From Olavius sp. associated proteobacterium Delta 1 (GTDB lineage Bacteria > Desulfobacterota > Desulfobacteria > Desulfobacterales > JAFDCJ01): a stretch of 32,244 nucleotides of DNA. The position numbers and the translations under genes were made by a program. The notes below the pieces were generated by a model that did no database searches, had not been told where the DNA came from, and worked only from the letters and a program-made list of their open reading frames with translations. Location of the stretch: positions 1 through 32,244 of the forward strand of contig CACVKW010001440.1 in assembly GCA_902749685.1 (NCBI GenBank), read 5' to 3'. Below, in pieces: positions 23,879 to 30,842 of this stretch; within the stretch, counting starts at the first letter, position 1, and the number at the start of each line of letters is the position of its first letter.

Positions 23879-24721
23879 TCACCCTATCATTTTGTAAAAA
23901 ACCGCTGTGGAAACGGCCCAGACAAGCACCAGAAGCGAAACCAGCGCGCAGCTACCGGCCAGCAATTTATGAAAGAAGTTTTCCCTTCTTTTCTCCTGAT
24001 AGCCCAGCAAAAAGCCTAATCCAATCCCGGCTATAATCCCGCCGCCATGTCCCCAGTTATTAATTCCCGGAACCACGAAACCAAAAATAAAAAGAAATAC
24101 CACCCACATGGAAATTTGCTTATAGAGCGCTCTGCCGTAAACTCCACCGCGGCTTTTGCCATAATAAAGTATCGCGCCGACCAGGCCGCAGACCGAAGCC
24201 GAGGCCCCGATGGTCCAGAATACGCCGAACAAATAGGAAATCCAGTATCCGAAAACACCGCTCAGGGTATAAATGGCAACCATCCGATACATACCGAATT
24301 CCCGGTTGACAATAAACCCCAGCTGACGCAAGGCGACCATATTAAAGAAGATATGCAAAATCCCACCGTGAAGATAATTGGCTGAGATCAGTGTCCAGTA
24401 TCGATGATAATCATGAATTGGAACAAGCCCGGTGGCACCGAACCACTCGAGGCTTGCACCCGAGGGGGAAAGGAACGTGAGCGGATTCGGCGATAGACCG
24501 GCTGCGCTGGGATTAAATAAAATGGAAAGAATATACATTGCCACATTAATGGCGATGATCGTATTGATCACCTGATTTGGATTACGGAAACCCCGGGTCC
24601 AGGCATTGTTTTTGTACCAGGAACCCGGCCTACCGGTTCCGCAGAAGGGACATTTAGATTCAGATGAACTGATGAGTTTGCGGCAGTTGGGGCAAAGGAT
24701 GGCTTGTCTTTGATTGCTCAT
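23879..24721 (-). CDS. rhomboid-family intramembrane serine protease with N-terminal zinc ribbon
   Basis: A 280-residue inner-membrane protein. The N-terminus carries a zinc-ribbon pair C10-x2-C13 and C24-x2-C27 (CPNC and CPFC). The rhomboid domain follows, with the oxyanion-side HIFFN (123-127), the catalytic Ser174 in IGASASVCGL, and His225 in NWGHGGGIIAG, plus about six to seven membrane segments. The catalytic dyad is intact. No strong Shine-Dalgarno precedes the ATG at 24721. The gene is isolated, with an interspersed repeat directly after its stop. Substrates are unknown. Confidence 0.92.
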   Translation of the reverse strand: MSNQRQAILCPNCRKLISSSESKCPFCGTGRPGSWYKNNAWTRGFRNPNQVINTIIAINVAMYILSILFNPSAAGLSPNPLTFLSPSGASLEWFGATGLVPIHDYHRYWTLISANYLHGGILHIFFNMVALRQLGFIVNREFGMYRMVAIYTLSGVFGYWISYLFGVFWTIGASASVCGLVGAILYYGKSRGGVYGRALYKQISMWVVFLFIFGFVVPGINNWGHGGGIIAGIGLGFLLGYQEKRRENFFHKLLAGSCALVSLLVLVWAVSTAVFYKMIG

Positions 24722-24814
24722 AGAAAATTACTATCGGATGAGGTGCATATGCTTCTGCCTAATATAATCCAACCTGTGACTTCCATGGTTGTAACCGCGA
24801 CCCTGTATATGAAT

Positions 24815-24840
24815 CAGGGTGGTCGGGGAAGACCACCCTG
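24815..24840 (+). other. perfect hairpin before a strong ribosome binding site
   Basis: CAGGGTGGTC (24815-24824) and GACCACCCTG (24831-24840) form a perfect 10-bp GC-rich stem with loop GGGGAA. It is followed directly by AAAAGGAGGT and, nine bases after GGAGG, an ATG. There is no T-run, so it is not an ordinary terminator. It may stabilise or regulate a small transcript. Confidence 0.7.
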
Positions 24841-24858
24841 AAAAGGAGGTTGATAAGA

Positions 24859-24888
24859 ATGTTACCTAGCAGTTTTAGAACCGCATGA
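24859..24888 (+). CDS. possible 9-codon ORF with strong Shine-Dalgarno
   Basis: ATG at 24859 opens a frame reading MLPSSFRTA and then TGA. The ribosome binding site AAAAGGAGGT (24841-24850) is the strongest in this intergenic region, with ideal spacing, and follows the perfect hairpin. It may be a leader peptide, a ribosome-stalling element or a chance frame. It lies 41 bases upstream of the candidate promoter of the following cluster, so it would belong to a separate short transcript. Confidence 0.35.
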   Translation: MLPSSFRTA

Positions 24889-24928
24889 TTTACAATAATA
24901 CCGATAGCGAAATGGTCAAGGTTTCCAA

Positions 24929-24957
24929 TTGACACAAAATCCGGATTGCTCTATGAT
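24929..24957 (+). promoter_or_regulatory. strong candidate sigma-70 promoter of the redox cluster
   Basis: TTGACA (24929-24934) and TATGAT (24952-24957) are separated by exactly 17 bases; the -35 is perfect and the -10 matches at five of six positions. Transcription would start near 24964, about a dozen bases before the small ORF at 24976, and would read into the DUF6599-like, DUF362 and later genes. Confidence 0.65.
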
Positions 24958-24975
24958 AGCACATTGTATCAATAA

Positions 24976-25122
24976 ATGAACATTAAGAAACAAGTAGCGC
25001 CTATATCGGCACCTACAAAAGCCTTAAATAATAAAATACCCAGTGGTCAATTCTTCACCCCGGGCGGATCCGGATTGGGTAGATTCCGCCAAAATTTCCG
25101 TATACGCATGAGGATTAAGTGA
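24976..25122 (+). CDS. putative 48-residue basic peptide upstream of the redox cluster
   Basis: ATG at 24976 opens a 48-codon frame ending in TGA at 25120-25122. The peptide has a Lys/Pro-containing N-terminal part (MNIKKQVAPISAP), a Gly-rich centre SGQFFTPGGSGLGRF, and a strongly basic C-terminus ending RIRMRIK. It has no Cys and no membrane segment. Its stop overlaps the GTG start of the next gene in the four bases GTGA, an arrangement usual for translationally coupled genes, and its last codons carry the GAGG ribosome binding site of that gene. There is no Shine-Dalgarno, but the predicted transcription start would leave only about 12 leader bases. I do not recognise the family. It could be a small regulator, a modified-peptide precursor or a coupling leader. 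Confidence 0.5.
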   Translation: MNIKKQVAPISAPTKALNNKIPSGQFFTPGGSGLGRFRQNFRIRMRIK

Positions 25123-26135
25123 TTCAGGAAAACAAGAGCAACGGCCGGCGGCAAACGGTATTGAGCATGGTCATTTTATCCATTCTGGTCCTCATCGGAA
25201 CGGGTATCGTCATCAAGCAAACCCGCCTTAACCCGGCTATATTGCAAAAATCTGAGCTGTTACCGGCCGCTAACCCAAGCAGGCAATCCTTTCCGCCTTC
25301 CTCAATTGAGGCCTTTATCCCATTGCCGCCTGACCTCAAGCCGCTTACCGCTCCGGAGATGTTCGATGCCGCCAGTCTTTCCGATAAAATTAACGGCAAA
25401 GCCGAGCTGTATTTATCTGCCGGTTTTACCGGTCTGGTCAGTCAGCGCTACCGGGATGCGGTTGCCTCTGAGCTGTGGATAGAAGCTTTTGTGTATGACA
25501 TGGGCAACGGTCAAAACGCTTTTGCGGTATTCAGTGCCCAGCGCCGTGAAAACGCCGAATCATTGGGCTTTGCCCAATATGCTTACCGTTCCCCCAACGC
25601 CATCTTTCTGGTTCATGGCCAATATTACATAGAATTAATCGCTTCTCAGGCTTCAAGTCAGGTGATTCAATCCCTGGAAATCCTGGCCGTTACGTTTATT
25701 CGCAACACCCAAACCGAACCCATCACCCTTGCCGAGCAGGATCTTTTCCCAAAACAGGATCTTATCGCCGACAGTATTGCGTTGATTGCAGTGGATGCAT
25801 TTGGCTATGAGCGATTGGATCAGGTTTATACAGCGGAATATCGTTTGAATGAGGAGCCTGTAATGGCCTATCTTTCCCGCCGGCAGGCGCCTCGCAAAGC
25901 ACAAGAATTAGCCGCCTCCTATGGCAAATTTCTAGTGAATTTCGGCGGGCAGCATCTCGCACAGCAATTGCCGATTGAAAATGCACAAATGATAGAAATA
26001 TTGGATACCTATGAAATTATTTTTTCTTATGGCCCGTTTCTGGCCGGCGTGCGCGAAGCGACAACACCGGATCATGCCGCAAAACTGGCAATTCAATTAT
26101 TCAATCAGATCAAGCGGGTAGCCGATGACTCCTGA
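25119..26135 (+). CDS. membrane-anchored DUF6599-like protein
   Basis: A 338-residue protein with an N-terminal membrane anchor (about residues 14-33, TVLSMVILSILVLIGTGIVI) and a large domain expected outside the cytoplasm. Segments such as SLSDKINGKAELYLSAGF, VYDMGNGQNAFAVFS and HGQYYIELIA resemble the DUF6599 family as I remember it, whose function is unknown. The domain seems to occur twice in weaker form (a second half from about residue 205). The start is GTG at 25119 with GAGG five bases upstream, overlapping the 48-codon ORF. Its stop overlaps the start of the DUF362 gene by 11 bases. It probably supports the redox proteins encoded downstream. Confidence 0.65.
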   Translation: MIQENKSNGRRQTVLSMVILSILVLIGTGIVIKQTRLNPAILQKSELLPAANPSRQSFPPSSIEAFIPLPPDLKPLTAPEMFDAASLSDKINGKAELYLSAGFTGLVSQRYRDAVASELWIEAFVYDMGNGQNAFAVFSAQRRENAESLGFAQYAYRSPNAIFLVHGQYYIELIASQASSQVIQSLEILAVTFIRNTQTEPITLAEQDLFPKQDLIADSIALIAVDAFGYERLDQVYTAEYRLNEEPVMAYLSRRQAPRKAQELAASYGKFLVNFGGQHLAQQLPIENAQMIEILDTYEIIFSYGPFLAGVREATTPDHAAKLAIQLFNQIKRVADDS

Positions 26136-27117
26136 ATCGGCGAATACCGGATGGGATCGACGCCAATTTCTGGCTCGTGCGGTCAAAGCGGCCGCGTCTA
26201 TTGCTGCTGCGGGTGCCGCCGGCCTGTGGTTTCATGATTTCAGGGGGCCGACACAGGCTGCAAATAATCAGCCCGAAACCGGGGGACTGGATTTTTCGAT
26301 TGGGGGTTTGAATCCTAGAATGGCTATTGTGCGCGGCAGCGATCGCCGCGCCACGCTGCAGGCGGCCTTAAAAGCCCTGGGCGGTATTGAAGCTTTTATT
26401 AAAAATAAAGATCGGGTTTTACTAAAGGTTAATGCCGCTTTCGCGTCGCCCCCCATGCTTTCGGCAACGACCCACCCGGAAATTGTATCTGAAATGGCCC
26501 GGCTTTGCCATAAAGCCGGGGCAGCATCGGTGGTGGTAACGGATAACCCCATCAATAATCCCGGCAGCTGTTTTACGTTAAGCGGAATCGACGCAGCCGC
26601 CCGCGCTGCAGGCGCCGGGGTATATTTGCCGGATGTTGACGCGTTTGAATTGTTCAGCCTCAAACAGGCCAATCTGATTCGAAACTGGCCGCTCCTGGCA
26701 GGCCCCTTAAAAAATATCACCAAGGTCATCGGCCTGGCCCCGGTCAAAGACCACCATCGCAGTGGTGCCTCCCTGACCATGAAGAATTGGTATGGTCTAT
26801 TGGGTGGCCGGCGTAATATATTTCATCAGGACATAAACACCATCATTACCGAACTGGCAATGATGGTTCGACCGACAATCGTAATTCTGGACGGCACCGT
26901 AAGTATGATGACCAACGGCCCCACCGGCGGTTCGTTGGCGGATCTCAAGCAAACGGACACCATGATCATCAGCACCGACCAGGTCGCAGCCGACGCGTTC
27001 GGGGCAACGTTGCTGGGAAAATCTGCGGGCGAACTCCCATACATCGGCAAAGCTGAAATCGCCGGGCTTGGAACGGCGGACTACCTGTCGCTGAATCCGG
27101 TGGAATTGTCGATATAG
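26125..27117 (+). CDS. Tat-exported DUF362-domain protein
   Basis: A 330-residue DUF362 protein. The N-terminus has a twin-arginine signal (D-R12-R13-Q-F-L, then an Ala-rich hydrophobic stretch ending near GPTQA), so it should be folded with its cofactor and exported. The DUF362 domain shows RVLLKVNAAFASPP, ATTHPEIV, VVVTDNPINNPGSCF and VKDHHRSGASLTMKNWYGLL. DUF362 domains often occur with ferredoxin domains, but no CxxCxxC cluster is present here; the adjacent Fe-S fusion could serve that role. Its reaction is unknown. It overlaps the upstream gene by 11 bases. Confidence 0.85.
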   Translation: MTPESANTGWDRRQFLARAVKAAASIAAAGAAGLWFHDFRGPTQAANNQPETGGLDFSIGGLNPRMAIVRGSDRRATLQAALKALGGIEAFIKNKDRVLLKVNAAFASPPMLSATTHPEIVSEMARLCHKAGAASVVVTDNPINNPGSCFTLSGIDAAARAAGAGVYLPDVDAFELFSLKQANLIRNWPLLAGPLKNITKVIGLAPVKDHHRSGASLTMKNWYGLLGGRRNIFHQDINTIITELAMMVRPTIVILDGTVSMMTNGPTGGSLADLKQTDTMIISTDQVAADAFGATLLGKSAGELPYIGKAEIAGLGTADYLSLNPVELSI

Positions 27118-27445
27118 GGCGGAGAGCAATGCGCAGAGGGCAGAGAGCCAAGCGCAGAGCGTATGGGACAGTGGCGGTGTTAATATCTTGAAGGTTTGAG
27201 GTGTCGGGTTTCGGGTGTCAGGTGTCAGCAACCGAAATCGACCCGCTGGGTCGGAATCGCTCATGAAATAGGCTTTCTTTCACCGGTGTTGGCCTTCAAT
27301 GCCAGCCATATCGGTGTTTATAGTTCGATTTTTACTGACACCTGAAACCTGACACCCGAAACCTTATTCTGTAACCCGAAGCCCGTAAGGCGAAGGAGGA
27401 AGCCCTGAACCTTGAACCCTTTCCCTATAGTTCTGAACCCAAATC
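27118..27445. repeat. low-complexity gap with long inverted repeat
   Basis: The gap before the Fe-S fusion gene contains GGTTTCGGGTGTCAGGTGTC (from 27207) and its near inverse at 27335-27363 (CTGACACCTGAAACCTGACA and on). This gives imperfect 23-29-base arms around about 106 bases. Further along is CTGAACCTTGAACCC (27406-27420), then TTCTGAACCC just before the next gene. No gene or terminator was recognised. Confidence 0.65.
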
Positions 27446-29395
27446 ATGAGAATCGCAACCACACGCCGGATCAGCCAGACTTTTTTCTTCATCATATTTT
27501 TGTGGTTTTGCCTGGTCACCACGCTCGGCGACCGGTGGTGGCAGCTGCGCGGCTGGCCGGTAAACTGGATCATTGAACTGGATCCGCTGGTCGGATTGGC
27601 CACCCTGCTGAGCACACGCACCCTATATGCCGGCCTGCTGTGGGGAGTTGCCACAATCGTATTGACCATTGTTCTGGGACGGTTTTTCTGCGGTTGGCTG
27701 TGCCCGTTCGGTGCCATCCACCAGTTTGTGGGCTTTGTGGCCAACCGCAAAAGATCGGTTGCTGCCAGAATAAAGCATAACCGTTATCACCCGGCCCAGT
27801 CGATCAAGTACTGGATTCTGAGCTTCTTATTAACCATTTCTGCACTCGAACTGGCCGTCGATTTTTTACGTTTGCCCGCCACGCAGCTATGGTTCTGTGG
27901 GATTCTGATTTTAATCGGGCTAACTTTTAGCGGGATCTATGCCGTGCGCCACAGCCGGGTAGATCTCAAAAAAACGGCCGTAATTTTTGCCGGATTTGTT
28001 GTTCTCTGGTTTTTGTCGAGTCATCTTTTTAAGGAAAACCCAACTTCAGCCGCATCGCTTCAAATCGGGCTGCTGGACCCGATTGCGCTGGTGTATCGCT
28101 CATTTAACCTGATTGTCCTGCCGCTTTTTGACCAAACCGAGCTCAAGCTCTCTGCGGCTGCCCGGTTATATGACGGCACCTGGTTAATCGCGGCGGTGTT
28201 TTTGGCCGCTGTATTATTAAATCTCGTGATACCCCGCTTTTACTGCCGGTTCATCTGTCCGGCGGGAGCCCTTTTTGCGGTATTGAGCCGCTTTAGCCTG
28301 TGGCGAATCGGCAAAATCAGTGATGATTGCGCCGCTTGCCGTATTTGTGAAAAAAACTGCGAAGGCGCCTGCAGCCCAACCTCCGAAATCAGGTCCAGCG
28401 AGTGCATCCTGTGTGTCAACTGCATCAATGACTGTCGTCACGGTTTGATGACATATCAGAGCGCACCTTCGGCGACCGGTGAAATCCCGCGGACCAATCT
28501 GTCCCGCCGCCAATTTCTGACGGCAACGGTATCCGGTGCCGCCGTAATCCCGATGCTGCGGGTCAGCGGATCTCTGGGATCCAACTGGAATCCCGCCGTT
28601 GTACGTCCGCCGGGAGCATTGCCGGAAAATGAATTCCTTTCACGGTGCATCAAGTGCGGCCAGTGTATGCGGATCTGCCCGACCAATGTCATTCAACCTG
28701 CCGGTCTGGCGGGCGGACTTGAAGGGCTGTGGACACCCGTGCTCAATTTCCGCATCGGCACCAGCGGATGCCAGCACAACTGTATTGCCTGCGGTCATCT
28801 ATGCCCGACGGCCGCCATCCGGCCCATCAGCCTGGATGAACGACAAGGCAAAGGCAAATATGACGGGCGGGGCCCGATTACCATCGGAACAGCCTTTATC
28901 GGCCGGGGCCGCTGCCTGCCTTGGGCCATGGGCAGGCCCTGTATCGTCTGCCAGGAAAATTGCCCGGTAAGTCCCAAAGCCATCACAACCCGCACCGTTT
29001 TCAACCCGGTTAACACCGGCACCAGGTTGTTGGTGGAAAGGGCCGACCCTTTCTATATCGAGTTAGGCACGGTCGACCTAAAGCCGAATCAATTTGCCAC
29101 CGGTGATTATTACTGCGCCGTGGCACCGTCAGCAGAAAGCCGTCCGCGGAGAATCATCACCAACTGGGAAAGGGGATTGAGGGTTGCCGACGAGTTCGCC
29201 TTTGAACCGCCGCCGACGCCGGGAAGCCGCGTTGAAATCCTGGTACGGCTGCAGCAGCCTTATGTGGATCCCCGGCGCTGCATCGGCTGTGGTGTTTGTG
29301 AACACGAATGCCCGGTTCCAGGCAAAAGGGCGATCCGAATTACTGCCGACAACGAATCAAGGGCCCGTGAGCATGCCCTGCTTTTAAAAAACTAG
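27446..29395 (+). CDS. NapH-NapG-like fused membrane/periplasmic polyferredoxin
   Basis: A 649-residue protein that appears to fuse a NapH/MauN-type membrane quinol-side module with a NapG/MauM-type exported polyferredoxin. The first ~290 residues have several membrane spans and two family motifs, C82-x3-C86-P (FFCGWLCPFG) and C267-x3-C271-P (FYCRFICPAG). Two [4Fe-4S] motifs follow (C295-x2-C-x2-C-x3-C305 and C320-x2-C-x2-C-x3-C330). An internal twin-arginine sequence LSRRQFLT sits at about 352-359 with an Ala/Val-rich segment after it, exactly where a separate NapG would start. More clusters follow, beginning at C401 and C612. It likely passes electrons from the quinol pool to partners outside the cytoplasm. 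The ATG at 27446 lacks a good ribosome binding site. Confidence 0.85.
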   Translation: MRIATTRRISQTFFFIIFLWFCLVTTLGDRWWQLRGWPVNWIIELDPLVGLATLLSTRTLYAGLLWGVATIVLTIVLGRFFCGWLCPFGAIHQFVGFVANRKRSVAARIKHNRYHPAQSIKYWILSFLLTISALELAVDFLRLPATQLWFCGILILIGLTFSGIYAVRHSRVDLKKTAVIFAGFVVLWFLSSHLFKENPTSAASLQIGLLDPIALVYRSFNLIVLPLFDQTELKLSAAARLYDGTWLIAAVFLAAVLLNLVIPRFYCRFICPAGALFAVLSRFSLWRIGKISDDCAACRICEKNCEGACSPTSEIRSSECILCVNCINDCRHGLMTYQSAPSATGEIPRTNLSRRQFLTATVSGAAVIPMLRVSGSLGSNWNPAVVRPPGALPENEFLSRCIKCGQCMRICPTNVIQPAGLAGGLEGLWTPVLNFRIGTSGCQHNCIACGHLCPTAAIRPISLDERQGKGKYDGRGPITIGTAFIGRGRCLPWAMGRPCIVCQENCPVSPKAITTRTVFNPVNTGTRLLVERADPFYIELGTVDLKPNQFATGDYYCAVAPSAESRPRRIITNWERGLRVADEFAFEPPPTPGSRVEILVRLQQPYVDPRRCIGCGVCEHECPVPGKRAIRITADNESRAREHALLLKN

Positions 29396-29436
29396 GTCAG
29401 ACGAACCGGTAATGAAATATATTCTAGGAGCCTGAA

Positions 29437-30642
29437 ATGCCCATCAAAAAGTGCAGCCTATCACGCCGAGATTTTTTAAAAGCCGCCGGCATCGCCGGTG
29501 CAGGGTCGGTTATGATGCCTTTTTACCGGCCGGCAACTGCTTCCGAAGGATTCGGGAAAATGCCGGTCAGGCCTTTTGGCAACAGCGGGATCGATGTTCC
29601 CATCCTTTCTTTCGGAGGTAGTTTGGACACCTCCCTGAGTATGCTGGTTTTGCGGCAGGCCTTCAAGCGGGGCGTGACTTATTGGGATACTGCCAACACC
29701 TATATGGGCGGCAGAAGCGAAAAGGGAATCGGCAAATACCTTGAAAAATTTCCCCGGGATCGCCGACAAATTTTCCTGGCAACCAAATCCCATGCCTGGA
29801 CCCTAAAGGGGCTGAGTGAGGATCTTGATCTGTCTCTTGAACGAATGCGAACCGATTATATCGATCTTTATTTTGTTCACGGCATCCGCACCATCGATGA
29901 GTTGGATCAAAGCATCCGCACCTGGGCCGAGAAGGCCAAAGCCGCCGGAAAAATCCGCCTATTCGGTTTCAGCACCCACCGCAATATGGAAGAATGCATG
30001 CTGGCGGCCGCTCAACTCGGCTGGATCGATGGAATCATGATGACCTACAACTATCGGCTGATGCACACCGATCGCATGCAACGTGCCGTAGATGCCTGCG
30101 TCAAAGCGGGTATTGGCCTAACTGCCATGAAAACCCAGGGCGGCGGTCAGGTGCAGACCGACGGTGAAACCGAACTTAAGCTGGCCGGACGCTTTATGGA
30201 GAAAGGGTTTTCCGCTGCCCAGGCCAAACTCAAGGCCGTCTGGCAAAACCCGAACATTGCCAGTATCTGTTCGGAGATGCCCAATATGACGATATTGATG
30301 GCCAACGTGACCGCAGCCATGGACAAAACCGGACTGTCCGCCCTGGACAACACGTTATTGCAGCAGTATGCGAAAGAGACGCGAGCGACCTACTGTGCCG
30401 GATGTACCGATATCTGTGAATCAGCAGTCGGCCGCAATATCCCCATCGGTGATGTCATGCGCTATCTAATGTATGCGCGCAGTTACGATACCCCTCATGG
30501 CGGCGCTAAACAATTTCGTAAAATTCCGTCGGACATTCGACAGCAGATGGCAAGTACAGATTTTTCCACAACCGAACAGCGCTGTCCCCAAAAGATGCCC
30601 ATCGGCCAACTCATGCAGGAGGCCTTGCAAGAATTATCATAG
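29437..30642 (+). CDS. Tat-exported Fe-S aldo/keto reductase 1
   Basis: A 401-residue aldo/keto reductase with a twin-arginine signal (LSRRDFLKAAG, then GAGSVMMPF). The AKR barrel keeps the catalytic tetrad Asp84 and Tyr89 (WDTANTY), Lys117 (ATKS) and His148 (FVHG). The C-terminal extension has a [4Fe-4S]-like motif C320-x2-C323-x3-C327 and Cys383 in RCPQK. Related AKRs with such clusters are found in anaerobes, but their substrates are mostly unknown. Export by Tat fits a folded, cofactor-bearing enzyme. NADPH is not expected outside the cytoplasm, so electrons may come through the Cys cluster from the upstream polyferredoxin; that is inference. It is preceded by TAGGAG and followed by a close paralogue. 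Confidence 0.9.
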   Translation: MPIKKCSLSRRDFLKAAGIAGAGSVMMPFYRPATASEGFGKMPVRPFGNSGIDVPILSFGGSLDTSLSMLVLRQAFKRGVTYWDTANTYMGGRSEKGIGKYLEKFPRDRRQIFLATKSHAWTLKGLSEDLDLSLERMRTDYIDLYFVHGIRTIDELDQSIRTWAEKAKAAGKIRLFGFSTHRNMEECMLAAAQLGWIDGIMMTYNYRLMHTDRMQRAVDACVKAGIGLTAMKTQGGGQVQTDGETELKLAGRFMEKGFSAAQAKLKAVWQNPNIASICSEMPNMTILMANVTAAMDKTGLSALDNTLLQQYAKETRATYCAGCTDICESAVGRNIPIGDVMRYLMYARSYDTPHGGAKQFRKIPSDIRQQMASTDFSTTEQRCPQKMPIGQLMQEALQELS

Positions 30643-30684
30643 GGCACCGGTGGGGGGGGTGTTCGTTATTTGTTATAGATGAAT

Positions 30685-30775
30685 ACCTGAATTTTGTACG
30701 TGTTCTTGCCAACAATGAATAAGCGTGTATATCTGCCGGTTCTCCGAAGCCGAGCTTGCTATAAAAAATTCAGAT
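30685..30775. repeat. inverted-repeat element, ACCTGAATTTT family
   Basis: ACCTGAATTTT (30685-30695) and AAAATTCAGAT (30765-30775) are inverted ends matching at 10 of 11 positions, bracketing about 69 bases with no gene. Related ends are at 5049-5095 and near 32090. It occupies the 200-base space between the two aldo/keto reductase genes. Confidence 0.55.
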
Positions 30776-30842
30776 AGTAAATAACACAGAATGGCACGTT
30801 TCGGTTCAAATTTGCCATAGGAATATTGAAGGAGGTTTTTAA

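Noticed and set aside
24815..24840. Intrinsic terminator of the rhomboid or other gene
   Set aside because: There is no T-run on either side of the stem, and the rhomboid gene points the other way, with this hairpin at its 5' side.
27364..27750. 128-codon minus-strand frame
   Set aside because: It is antisense to the start of the polyferredoxin gene, which has clear membrane spans and Cys motifs.
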